From positions 1 to 64,000 of the forward strand of contig JBDHWF010000004.1 in NCBI GenBank assembly GCA_039810045.1: 64,000 bases of DNA, in the 5' to 3' direction. Source of the stretch: CADCWN01 sp039810045. Its GTDB lineage: Bacteria; Chloroflexota; Chloroflexia; Thermomicrobiales; CADCWN01. A model generated the notes under the pieces. That model had not been told where the DNA came from, made no database searches, and worked only from the letters and a program-made list of their open reading frames with translations. Positions 8,759-17,005 of this stretch are shown here, piece after piece; position 1 is the first letter of the stretch, and each line of letters begins with the position of its first letter. The position numbers and the translations under genes were made by a program.

Positions 8759-10897
8759 GTGGCCGAGGCAAAAGCGATCGATCCACGCAAGGTGACGACC
8801 ACGACGCCCCTGCGGCAACGCGAATCGATCCGCACTCTGGCGCTCTTTCTCTGCTTTCTTGGGCTCTATCTGCTCACCACCAGTGGACATTTCTACGCCG
8901 TTGACGAAGAAACGATCTATGTGCTGACCGAGAGTATCGGCGCACATGGCACGTTTGCGTTGCCACGCGGCGCGTGGGGACTCGTTCTCAGCCCGCAAAG
9001 CCCCGAACCAGGGCCAGCGTACAGTATTTTCCCACCCGGTCAGCCATTCGCCGCTCTACCACTCTTTTTCATCGGTCAACTCGTAGCCCCGCTCTTTCCT
9101 GCGGCCCAGGAAGGTTATGTGCTGCGTTTCTTTGTCGCGCTGCTCGGCTCATTCACCACGGCGGCGATGGTGGCGTTGCTCTATCGGCTAGCGCGACTGC
9201 TGGGCTATGGCGGGCGAACAGCGCTGGCCTTCGCCGCGATCTATGGCCTCGCCACAACCGCATGGCCACAAGGCCGCACCTTCTTTGCCGAACCGCTGAC
9301 CGCCCTGCTGCTCGTCTTCGGATTCTACGGGATCCGTCGGGGCACCATGACCCAAGAGATCGCGGAAACGGGATGCAGCGACAGGAGGACTCGACTGATC
9401 CTGCTTGCTGCTGGGGCGTCCACCGTGGCGTCGTTAGTGGTCAAGCCGCACGCAGCACTCGCCCTCCCTGGGTTAGGGCTCTATCTGCTCTGGCGGGCAG
9501 GCGACTTCCATCGCGCTGATCGGCGCTGGGCCTTCAGTTGGCGGCAGGTAATCACCCCAATTGCCACCTTTTGCCTCGGCGGATTGCTGATCGCCCTACC
9601 CTACGCCCTCCTGAACTGGCGGCTCTTTGGCGCACCGTTCAGCACTGGCTATGGCACCAGCCCCCTTTCCGGCTTTACGCACCCCTTCTTACGCGGCCTG
9701 CTGGGACTGACATTTGCGACTGGTCGGGGGATCTTTTGGTTCTCACCACCGCTCTTTCTCGCGCTATTTGCCGCCCGTCGATTCTTCCGGCAGCACCCCG
9801 CCGAAGCGATCGCCTGTCTCACGGTGGTAGTGTGCCATTATGCGTTCTATTGCGGGCATTTTGAGTGGGCGGGCGGGGGCGCATGGGGGCCGCGCTATCT
9901 GATGATTGCGCTGCCGTTTGCCTATCTGCCAGTTGCTGCCTGGCTCAGTGCGCCACCAGGCCGCAGTGTCGCGCAAGTCGCCACGGCGCTGATTGTAATC
10001 GCGGGCTTCGTTGTCCAACTTCTCCCGATTGCGGTCAACTTCGACTTCAATCGAACCGAAGAAGAACGCCAGAACTTTGTGCCTGCGGCTTCGCCACATC
10101 TCTGGATGACGCGCACCTTTATCTCACGGGTACGCGAATGGTCGGCAGTCGCCCTGCCGCCAGCGAATACGGTGATGCTCCGCGCTGGTTATCTGACCCG
10201 CGAATCGGAGGAACATCGCGAAATCTTTCCACGCTGGACCAATGGCGACGGCAAATTCGTCATCTACGCCGCTGCCGCCGCCGATCATACGGTAAAACTC
10301 ACCTTCTTCGACCATCGACCAGCGAATCTCCGTATCACGCCACCAACGATCCTGGTCAATGGCGCGGCCTTACCCGCCGCTGCCGTCGAACGCCAGAGTA
10401 TCACCGCCGATGGCGAAGGTTGGATCTACCAGTTTACGGTGCCAGCCAGTGCCTTCAGTGGCAACCAGGCAACGGTCACGCTGCAAAGCCCCCCCTGGAA
10501 CCCACACACCCTTGGCCTCAGCGATCGCGACGAGAATTTGGGCGTTTTCGTCCACAATATCGAGGTTTGGCGAGCTGGTGTGCCCCTAACGATTGCCGAC
10601 ACACCAGAGTACCTGATCATCGATCCAATGCCCGATACTCCACACTGGCGATTCTGGTGGTTCAACAGCGACCATCAACGCCATCACTTGCTCGATCACT
10701 GGGCGTGGTACGCCGCCGTCGCTGGCTTCCCCCGCGACTTCACGATCCGCTGGATTGCCGCCCTCACTGGCGTCTTCGCAACAGTGCTGGGCAGTGGCCT
10801 GATCTTGGGTCTGCGCGCACTTCCCACTGGTTTCTGGCGGCGCCCCACACGCCGCAAGACGCGCCTCCGTCCGGCAGCCAAAGCAGCAGTGGGCTAG
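8759..10897 (+). CDS. Large membrane glycosyltransferase-like protein (GT39/ArnT-type)
   Basis: Integral membrane protein of about 712 residues with some 11-13 hydrophobic helices in the first 480 residues, followed by a soluble extracytoplasmic domain (about 500-640) rich in beta strands and a last helix near the C-terminus. The first luminal loop carries an acidic pair after the first membrane helix (FYAVDEETIY), the arrangement of the catalytic Asp-Glu in GT-C enzymes that use lipid-phosphate sugars. I chose the GTG at 8759 because GGGGAGGGA lies 9-10 bases before it; the longer frame from GTG 8735 would begin upstream of that site. Likely adds sugars to surface glycans; donor and acceptor unknown. 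Confidence 0.65.
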   Translation: MAEAKAIDPRKVTTTTPLRQRESIRTLALFLCFLGLYLLTTSGHFYAVDEETIYVLTESIGAHGTFALPRGAWGLVLSPQSPEPGPAYSIFPPGQPFAALPLFFIGQLVAPLFPAAQEGYVLRFFVALLGSFTTAAMVALLYRLARLLGYGGRTALAFAAIYGLATTAWPQGRTFFAEPLTALLLVFGFYGIRRGTMTQEIAETGCSDRRTRLILLAAGASTVASLVVKPHAALALPGLGLYLLWRAGDFHRADRRWAFSWRQVITPIATFCLGGLLIALPYALLNWRLFGAPFSTGYGTSPLSGFTHPFLRGLLGLTFATGRGIFWFSPPLFLALFAARRFFRQHPAEAIACLTVVVCHYAFYCGHFEWAGGGAWGPRYLMIALPFAYLPVAAWLSAPPGRSVAQVATALIVIAGFVVQLLPIAVNFDFNRTEEERQNFVPAASPHLWMTRTFISRVREWSAVALPPANTVMLRAGYLTRESEEHREIFPRWTNGDGKFVIYAAAAADHTVKLTFFDHRPANLRITPPTILVNGAALPAAAVERQSITADGEGWIYQFTVPASAFSGNQATVTLQSPPWNPHTLGLSDRDENLGVFVHNIEVWRAGVPLTIADTPEYLIIDPMPDTPHWRFWWFNSDHQRHHLLDHWAWYAAVAGFPRDFTIRWIAALTGVFATVLGSGLILGLRALPTGFWRRPTRRKTRLRPAAKAAVG

Positions 10898-10901
10898 CTG
10901 G

Positions 10902-12635
10902 TCAGAACCCCAGCGCGTAGCATTCGCGGCGGGGGTCAGCCCCACCGATCCGGGTACCAGTAGCGGGATCCACCACAATCGCACAGACCGAGCAGGCCGC
11001 ACCGTTCCAGTCGGGCCAGACGTTGATCCGATGCCCTCGCGCTGCCAGCGCGTCGCGCACCGCAGGCGCGATCCGCCCTTCGACATTCAGCAACCCCGGT
11101 TGATAGCCGTGCGGCCAGAACGAATCAGGGAACGACTCGCTGATCACGCGTGGTTCCTCAATCGCCCGCTGCGGATTCATCCCAAAGGCCGCGATATTCA
11201 GGAAAACCTGCAACATCGCCTGGGTCTGGCCGTCGCCACCGGGGCAACCAAACGGCATGAACAATTCGCCGTCGCGCAATGCCAGTGCAGGATTCGGTGT
11301 CAGGCGGGGCCGCTTGCCCGGAGCAACCACCGAAGGATGCGCGGGGTCAAGCCAGCCCTGTGACCCACGAGTCGACAGCGGGAGGCCCAAACCGGGGACC
11401 AATGGCGCGGTCAGCGCACTATCGCTGGGCGTTGCGGAAAACGCATTGCCCGCAGCATCAACGACGCAGCAATAGGCGGTATCAGGCCCTGGTGGGGCCG
11501 CCACGAGATCGGGACGACGCTGGGTAATATCGAGGTGTTCAGCCCCAGCCATATATGGGCGGGGATCGCCAGATGGGGGCATCTCCAGCCAGGCGCGGGC
11601 GGGGTCAATCTGGCTGCGCCGCGCTGCCGCATAATCTGGGGAGAGCAGACCAGCGAGTGGCACATCGACGAAATCAGGGTCGCCGTAGAAACGGTCGCGG
11701 TCGGCAAAGGCGAGATTCAACGCCTCAGCGACGAGATGCAGATAATCAGCGCTATTGTGGCCGAGTGCTGGCAAATCATCGTGCGCCAGTATCGACAAGG
11801 CTTGGGGAATCACTGGCCCCTGGCACCAGGGGCCACAGGCAAAAACCGTGAACTCGTGGAAGGTGGTTTGGGTGGGCGCTTCGTGGCCGACGCGGAAATT
11901 GGCAAGATCATCGCCCGTAAGCAGGCCGCCTTCTACGGCACTGTGCCGCGCCATCGCCTCAGCCAGATCGCCTTCATAGAAGCGTTTGCGGGCGGCTTCC
12001 AGGCCAGCCGCGCGATTCGCCGCGCCCTGCTCTGCCTCGATCAGCTTGCGAAAGGTCTGCGCCAGTTCTGGTTGCCGCCAGACCTCCCGTTCACGCGGCG
12101 CACGACCACCGGGCAGAAACGTTGCTGCTGATGAGGGCCACGTGGCGACCAGGGCCGCTTCTTTCGCGAACGTTGCGGCTAATCGGGGATAGAGCGGGAA
12201 GCCGCGCTCGGCCAGCGTCATCGCGGGGGCAACCACCTCGGCAAAGGTCATCGTGCCGTGCCGTGCCAGGGCGTCGAGCCACGCGGCGGCTGCCGCCGGG
12301 GTGACGGTGCGGGCGATCCCTTCGGGCATATCGCCGCCGAACTGCTCCTGGTACCACGCAAGTGAGATCGCAGCGGGCCAGCGCCCTAACCCACTGATTG
12401 TCTCCACCTGGCGCGTCGCGGCGTCCCAGGTCATGATCGGTGCGACACCACCAAAGCAGGTTAGGTGCGGTTCCAGCACATTGATGCAGATCCCAGCCGC
12501 TACTCCGGCATCGGTCGCATTACCACCAGCTTTGAGGATTTCGACTCCGGCAGCGGTTGCCAGGTAATGTGTGGTCGAAACCATTGCCTGCCCGCCCATC
12601 ACCGCTGGACGATAAGCCCCATACCATTGCACCAT
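10902..12635 (-). CDS. ggt: Gamma-glutamyltransferase (Ntn hydrolase)
   Basis: 577 residues from the ATG at 12635, which sits 8 bases from a textbook AAGGAGG (12644-12650 on this strand); the longer frame to 12674 would read through it. Family role: hydrolysis or transfer of gamma-glutamyl groups from glutathione and related amides, after autocatalytic cleavage into two chains at a Thr. N-terminal motif AAGVEILKAGGNATDAGVA is typical. The expected nucleophile is the Thr in PDTAYCCVVDAAGN, where the common DTTH/NTTH is changed to DTAY: the nucleophile is kept but the next two residues are not. No clear signal peptide, so it may be cytoplasmic. Activity on glutathione is therefore not assured. 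Confidence 0.88.
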   Translation of the reverse strand: MVQWYGAYRPAVMGGQAMVSTTHYLATAAGVEILKAGGNATDAGVAAGICINVLEPHLTCFGGVAPIMTWDAATRQVETISGLGRWPAAISLAWYQEQFGGDMPEGIARTVTPAAAAAWLDALARHGTMTFAEVVAPAMTLAERGFPLYPRLAATFAKEAALVATWPSSAATFLPGGRAPREREVWRQPELAQTFRKLIEAEQGAANRAAGLEAARKRFYEGDLAEAMARHSAVEGGLLTGDDLANFRVGHEAPTQTTFHEFTVFACGPWCQGPVIPQALSILAHDDLPALGHNSADYLHLVAEALNLAFADRDRFYGDPDFVDVPLAGLLSPDYAAARRSQIDPARAWLEMPPSGDPRPYMAGAEHLDITQRRPDLVAAPPGPDTAYCCVVDAAGNAFSATPSDSALTAPLVPGLGLPLSTRGSQGWLDPAHPSVVAPGKRPRLTPNPALALRDGELFMPFGCPGGDGQTQAMLQVFLNIAAFGMNPQRAIEEPRVISESFPDSFWPHGYQPGLLNVEGRIAPAVRDALAARGHRINVWPDWNGAACSVCAIVVDPATGTRIGGADPRRECYALGF

Positions 12636-12724
12636 TGCGTTAACCTCCTTTGCCCTGTGGCCTTCCAGCATCACTGATACTGTTCACTTACCACAGTTCG
12701 CGGCGGTTGGGCAAACGCACAGGC

Positions 12725-13036
12725 TCAGTCCTTTGCAGGATGCTCCAGCTTGATAATCCCACCCACCCCCGTTGGCGGCTCAGCCAGCAGTTGCTGCACA
12801 ACGGGCAGCAACGCCTGGCGCATCGGGTGTTTCGCCATCCGCTGTTCGTCTTCCTGGCTATTCCAGATCACGACACTATTGAAAACCCCAGCCTCGGCAA
12901 TCGAGCGGGCCAGCGCCCAATAGCGTAAACCGCGGCCCTCACGGCGCAGCAGATCTTCCAGCAGTTCCATCTGTGCGACAAACCGCCCCTCTTGCCCCGC
13001 CTTGACTCGATAGCGCCCTGTTACCATATAGGCCAT
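12725..13036 (-). CDS. Small ABM-fold (dimeric alpha+beta barrel) protein
   Basis: 103 residues from the ATG at 13036, which follows AGGAGGGAGTGATACCA; the longer frame would begin upstream of that site. The pattern is beta-strand (YMVTGRYRVK), helix (GRFVAQMELLEDLLRRE), strand (YWALARSI), strand (NSVVIWNS) and helix, as in antibiotic-biosynthesis-monooxygenase-like and stress-responsive A/B barrel proteins. These fold as dimers; many bind haem or small aromatics, others have no known activity. No diagnostic catalytic residues seen. Transcribed divergently from the MerR gene, sharing its intergenic region. Confidence 0.7.
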   Translation of the reverse strand: MAYMVTGRYRVKAGQEGRFVAQMELLEDLLRREGRGLRYWALARSIAEAGVFNSVVIWNSQEDEQRMAKHPMRQALLPVVQQLLAEPPTGVGGIIKLEHPAKD

Positions 13037-13144
13037 TGGTATCACTCCCTCCTGTATCATTCATTTCCTGGTCAATCTACGCAATGAGCATCCCCTTGGT
13101 AGCACGCTGATCGTATTGCCTCTACACCTTGGTAACAAGGGGGC

Positions 13145-13175
13145 TTGACTTTACCCCAAGGGGAAGCCCTACCCT
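13145..13175 (+). promoter_or_regulatory. MerR-type promoter/operator with 19-bp spacer
   Basis: TTGACT at 13145-13150 and TACCCT at 13170-13175 are separated by exactly 19 bases. Inside and around the spacer lies an imperfect dyad, CTTTACCCCAAGGGGAAG (13149-13166), flanked by GGGCTT (13141-13146) and AAGCCC (13164-13169). Over-long spacers carrying a dyad are the hallmark of MerR-family regulated promoters, where the bound regulator untwists the DNA. It sits directly before the MerR gene, so autoregulation is inferred. Confidence 0.85.
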
Positions 13176-13190
13176 TATTGCAGGTGGGCA

Positions 13191-14096
13191 ATGGCAGATA
13201 GCGGGAGAATAGAACGCGTGACGCATGATCTCGGACAATACAAGCGCAACAATACCGCAAGTGGCTTCCTCAGCATCAGCACCTTTGCCCGCCGCGCTCG
13301 GTTATCGCCAAAGGCACTGCGCCTCTACGACCGCCTGAACTTACTACTGCCCGCGCAGATCGATCAGGAGAGTGGCTATCGCTACTACCACGAAACCCAG
13401 TTAGCCACTGCCCGCCTGATCGCACTACTCCGGCGACTCGATATGCCACTCGCCCAAATCGCTGTGGTAATCGCGCAACCCGCGCCCGATGCCGCCGCCC
13501 TGATCGCGGCATATTGGGCCACAGTCGAGCGAAGATTTGCCACCCAACAGACCTTAGCCACCTACATTGATGATCAACTGCGGGGCGATGAAAGGAGCCT
13601 GAAGATGTTCACCGTCCACCAACGGCAGCAGCCAGCACAAACGGTGCTGACCGAGCAGCGGTATCTGCAAGTAGCCGAACTCACCACGTTTATCGGCGCG
13701 GCAATGCACCGCCTCCATCAGCTTGCCCAGGATCATGGCGGCGTGGTCGCTCCACCATTCGTGATCTATCACGGTCAGGTCGATGAAGATAACGATGGCC
13801 CAGTCGAAGTCTGCGTACCAATCGACCCGACTCAGACCACTGCCGCCCTACCAGTGCGGCACGAGCCTGCCCATCAAGCGGGCTACACCACGATCACCAA
13901 AGCGCAGGTAGCGTTCCCCCAGATCCTCGCCGCCTACGATGCAGTGGCGCGCTGGCTGACCGAGCAAGGTCATCAGCACCTTGGCGCACCGCGCGAAATC
14001 TACTTCACCGATTTTGCAGCGGCGAGTCCCAACGATCTCGTTTGTGACATCGCCTACCCGATCATTGACGCGGCAGCAGACGAACAATCGTCCTGA
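13191..14096 (+). CDS. MerR-family regulator with GyrI-like effector-binding domain
   Basis: 301 residues. The N-terminal winged helix-turn-helix (about 27-95: FLSISTFARRARLSPKALRL, then YDRLNLL and GYRYYHETQL) is typical of MerR proteins. A dimerisation helix follows, and the C-terminal half (about 140-300) has the strand pattern of a GyrI/Rob-like small-molecule binding domain, as in BmrR. Such regulators sense hydrophobic or cationic compounds. Start choice is uncertain: ATG 13191 leaves only about 8 bases of leader from the predicted promoter, whereas GTG 13218 lies behind GGGAGAATAGAACGC. The transglutaminase-like gene follows after 11 bases with its own AAAGGA, so the pair forms an operon. 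Confidence 0.88.
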   Translation: MADSGRIERVTHDLGQYKRNNTASGFLSISTFARRARLSPKALRLYDRLNLLLPAQIDQESGYRYYHETQLATARLIALLRRLDMPLAQIAVVIAQPAPDAAALIAAYWATVERRFATQQTLATYIDDQLRGDERSLKMFTVHQRQQPAQTVLTEQRYLQVAELTTFIGAAMHRLHQLAQDHGGVVAPPFVIYHGQVDEDNDGPVEVCVPIDPTQTTAALPVRHEPAHQAGYTTITKAQVAFPQILAAYDAVARWLTEQGHQHLGAPREIYFTDFAAASPNDLVCDIAYPIIDAAADEQSS

Positions 14097-14107
14097 AAGG
14101 AAAATCA

Positions 14108-15028
14108 ATGCACGCGACTGACTTCTACGCAACCCAAAGCCTGATCACCGATCCCGGCCCAACCATCGCCAAACTCACCGACCTACCCCGCGATCTCCGC
14201 GCCCTGCAACAACTCACCAGCCAACTGATCTTTCATTACCGCGCTGATGGCGACCTAGCAGCCAATCAGATCGCGCCAGCCCGGATCGCGGAGATCGATT
14301 CACGCTATGCCCGCACGATTTTCGCCCGCCTGTTTGCCCTCACCGATCAACCGCTGACAACCAGACGCGCCCCGCACGAGCGCGTAGTTGGCTGTTGCCG
14401 CGACTTTTCGGTACTTTTTCTCGCCCTCGCCCGCCAGCAGGGGATCCCCGCCCGCGGGCGGGTCGGTTTCGCCAGCTATTTTCTCGATGGATGGTACCTC
14501 GACCACATGATTGTCGAAGCCTGGGATGCCCCAGCACAACGCTGGCGGCTGATTGATCCACAACTCCGCGCTGGACACCAGGACCCCCATGATGGTGTCG
14601 TGATCGATCCACTTGATCTCTCAGCAGACCGCTTCATCGTTGGCCCCCAGGCATGGCACGCCTGCCGCACAGGCAATGCCAACCCTGAGCAATTCGTGGT
14701 TGATCCGGGATTGCTGGAGCCAATTACCAGAAGTTGGCCCTACCTCGCCCATAATCTGGTACTCGATCTGGCGGCCTTGAATAAGCACGAGATGATCTTG
14801 TGGGATGCCTGGGGGTTGGGCGGGCAATTAACCCATACCAAGGAAGAATTGACGATACTCGACAAGACCGCCGCCGCAATGCTCGCCGAGCCATTCGCCC
14901 TCAACACCTTGCAGCAACTCTACCAGCGCGATGGCCTACGCCTACCCAAAACCGTGACGACGTATAGTCCAGCAGGGAGTCCACAGGAACTGCCAACGCA
15001 GACAGTTGTCGGGGCAATACCTGATTAG
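14108..15028 (+). CDS. Transglutaminase-like (papain-fold) protein
   Basis: 306 residues, cytoplasmic (no signal peptide). The core motif VVGCCRDFSVLFLALARQQG near 95-114 supplies the catalytic Cys, followed by the IPARGRVGF strand, DHMIVEAW (catalytic His) and LIDPQL (Asp), the complete transglutaminase-like triad in order. Family members act as cysteine proteases, amide hydrolases or cross-linkers; none of these can be singled out. AAAGGAAAATCA precedes the ATG. It is the second gene after the MerR regulator and its stop lies 7 bases from the convergent apt stop. Confidence 0.82.
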   Translation: MHATDFYATQSLITDPGPTIAKLTDLPRDLRALQQLTSQLIFHYRADGDLAANQIAPARIAEIDSRYARTIFARLFALTDQPLTTRRAPHERVVGCCRDFSVLFLALARQQGIPARGRVGFASYFLDGWYLDHMIVEAWDAPAQRWRLIDPQLRAGHQDPHDGVVIDPLDLSADRFIVGPQAWHACRTGNANPEQFVVDPGLLEPITRSWPYLAHNLVLDLAALNKHEMILWDAWGLGGQLTHTKEELTILDKTAAAMLAEPFALNTLQQLYQRDGLRLPKTVTTYSPAGSPQELPTQTVVGAIPD

Positions 15029-15035
15029 TCACTGG

Positions 15036-15551
15036 TTAATAGCTAATCAATGCCTGGATATCGTAGCCAGCAAGCGCTGCTCGTCCTTCCAAGAAGGCCA
15101 GTTCGATCAGGAAGGCGCAGCCAGCGACGATACCGCCCAGTTGCTCAACCAGATCAATCGAAGCACGGCAGGTGCCACCAGTCGCCAGCAAATCATCAAC
15201 GATCAAGACACGTTCACCAGCAGCAATCGCGTCGCGGTGCATCTCAACCGTATTCGTCCCATATTCCAGGGCGTACTCAGCCTGGACAGTCTCGGCGGGC
15301 AATCGGCCCAACTTCCGCGCCAGGACAAACCCAGCACCCAGGCGGTCGGCCAGTGGTGCGCCAAAGATGAATCCGCGTGACTCAATCCCAACCACTTTCG
15401 TCACGTTGTAATCACGGCACCGTGCCTCAAGTTCGTCGAGGGATTGCCGAAACGCTGTTGGATCAGATAACAGCGTCGTAATATCCTTGAAGACAATTCC
15501 TTCTTTGGGAAAGTCGGGAATATCGCGAATGTAGTCTGCTAACACGACCAT
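15036..15551 (-). CDS. apt: Adenine phosphoribosyltransferase
   Basis: 171 residues, normal length for Apt. Converts adenine and PRPP to AMP and pyrophosphate (purine salvage, cytoplasm). The opening YIRDIPDFPKEGIVFKDIT is characteristic, IESRGFIFGAPLA is the flexible-hood/base-binding segment, and VLIVDDLLATGGT (near 115-127) is the PRPP-binding motif with its two acidic residues. ATG preceded by GAGAGGGTG. It stands alone on the minus strand, head-on to the transglutaminase-like gene. Confidence 0.96.
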   Translation of the reverse strand: MVVLADYIRDIPDFPKEGIVFKDITTLLSDPTAFRQSLDELEARCRDYNVTKVVGIESRGFIFGAPLADRLGAGFVLARKLGRLPAETVQAEYALEYGTNTVEMHRDAIAAGERVLIVDDLLATGGTCRASIDLVEQLGGIVAGCAFLIELAFLEGRAALAGYDIQALISY

Positions 15552-15677
15552 CTGTAATACACCCTCTCATCCAACGCCGCAGCCCACGCCATAGCACGCG
15601 CCCCAGTAGGCTACATTACCAGTGGGAGCAGATGCAACTTGCCTGTTATGGAAACACGTACTGTTCGTGATCGCTAG

Positions 15678-16655
15678 CTAATCGAGGGCGTCCTCAAGAG
15701 TAGCCGCGAGGGGGTGGGCACGGAGCAAGCCGAGGGCGCGGGCTTCGAGTTGGCGGGTGCGTTCCCCAGAGATCCCCAGGGCAGCGCCCACCTGCTGCAA
15801 GGTGCGTGGTGCGCTGCCATCAAGACCATGCCGCAAAATCAGCAAGGCGCGTTCACGACAGGGCAGCGTGTCCAGCAGGGTTCCAATCGAATCACGGGCG
15901 ATCAGGTTGCCGACCAGGGCTGGCAGAGGACGATCATGATCGACGATTGCCTCACCAAGCGAAGCATCGTCACCGTCACTATCAGCCCGCAGCGGCGCAT
16001 CAAGTGAGGCAGGAATAGTGGCGGCAATCCGCAGCGCATCAAACCGCCAGAGCGCGATCCCGCAGGCGGCGGCTAGCTCGGCGGGAGTTGGCTCGCGGCC
16101 CAGTTGATCAGGCAACGCTTCTTCTGCCCGCCGCAACTCGCGCAGGGCCTGCCAGCTATTTGCGGGCAACCGTACCAATCGCCCCCGATCATCGAGGGCG
16201 CGGGTGATCGCCTTACGAATCGGCCAGCGCGCAAACGTACTGAAGCGGTGTCCACGCTCGCGCTCGAACCGATCAACTGCCGCAATCAATCCCAGATTCC
16301 CTTCGGCAATCAGCTCAGGCAGGGAAAGGCCCAACCCGATATAGTGTCGGGCTACCCCCACCACCAACCGCAGGTTTGCCGCGATAATCTCTGAACGCGC
16401 CGCACTACGGGCTGCGGTATCTCCTTCAGCCAGTTGCCGAAAAAGATCAGCCTCGCCCGTTGGCGTGAGCAACGGGATCTGACCAGCCTCGCGCAGATAA
16501 CGGGCGAGCAACTCCCGCTCAGAGAACTGCTCGCCGCCCAGATAGTCGCTATCGTCGTCGTTCGCTGGTGGCGCGTCAGCTGCTTCATTTTCATGGATCG
16601 TACGCAGGGGTTGCTCCCCCAGGCGTTCTTTTTCCAATAACCAGTGTTCGCGCAT
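15678..16655 (-). CDS. RNA polymerase sigma-70 family factor (group 1/2-like)
   Basis: 325 residues from the ATG at 16655. Region 1.2 (LLARYLREAGQIPLLTPTGE), regions 2.1-2.4 (NLRLVVGVARHYIGLGL, then LIAEGNLGLIAAVDRF, then FSTFARWPIRKAI, where the family norm is FSTYATWWIRQAI), region 3 and a C-terminal region 4 helix-turn-helix (TLQQVGAALGISGERTRQLE) are all visible. Region 2.4 is degenerate: YATWWIR becomes FARWPIR, with a proline where a DNA-melting aromatic normally sits. There is no long region 1.1, so this is an alternative primary-like (group 2) sigma rather than RpoD. The WD40 kinase is transcribed away from it; a link between the two is only a guess. Confidence 0.9.
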   Translation of the reverse strand: MREHWLLEKERLGEQPLRTIHENEAADAPPANDDDSDYLGGEQFSERELLARYLREAGQIPLLTPTGEADLFRQLAEGDTAARSAARSEIIAANLRLVVGVARHYIGLGLSLPELIAEGNLGLIAAVDRFERERGHRFSTFARWPIRKAITRALDDRGRLVRLPANSWQALRELRRAEEALPDQLGREPTPAELAAACGIALWRFDALRIAATIPASLDAPLRADSDGDDASLGEAIVDHDRPLPALVGNLIARDSIGTLLDTLPCRERALLILRHGLDGSAPRTLQQVGAALGISGERTRQLEARALGLLRAHPLAATLEDALD

Positions 16656-16736
16656 ATCCCTTATCCCACACCATATTGACTGGTGCAGTGATCCCAATCC
16701 AGCCAGTTTGGTACCATACGCTCAAGTCTACAGGCT

Positions 16737-16765
16737 TTACTATTATCAGACAGTCGGGATGGCAA
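16737..16765 (-). promoter_or_regulatory. Candidate promoter for the sigma-factor gene
   Basis: On the minus strand TTGCCA (16765-16760), a 17-base spacer and TAGTAA (16742-16737). The rest of the 350-base gap up to the kinase start (16656-17005) shows no gene or strong repeat; short TATGGTATGGTA-like AT-rich stretches near 16950 may hold the kinase promoter but no convincing pair was found. Confidence 0.4.
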
Positions 16766-17005
16766 TGATTCTATTGTCAGTATTGGCCTGACTTTCATGT
16801 GGGGATTTTCCCTACATCGACGCGCTGGCGCACTAGTCGTTCATTCGTCCAAAAAGCCCAGGTAATCTCCTATTATTCCTCCAACGCAATATGCCATCGA
16901 CGCGCTACTCACCGTGCTATACCCTGTGATACTCCTTACCAACACACCGTATGGTATGGTAGCGTTGCAGCTAGATGGGCGATGAATTGGTGGGTGGGAC
17001 GAACG

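Noticed and set aside
9865..10920. 351-codon frame overlapping the large membrane protein
   Set aside because: Arg/Ser/Cys-rich composition typical of a shifted frame in GC-rich DNA; the membrane-protein frame explains the same bases.
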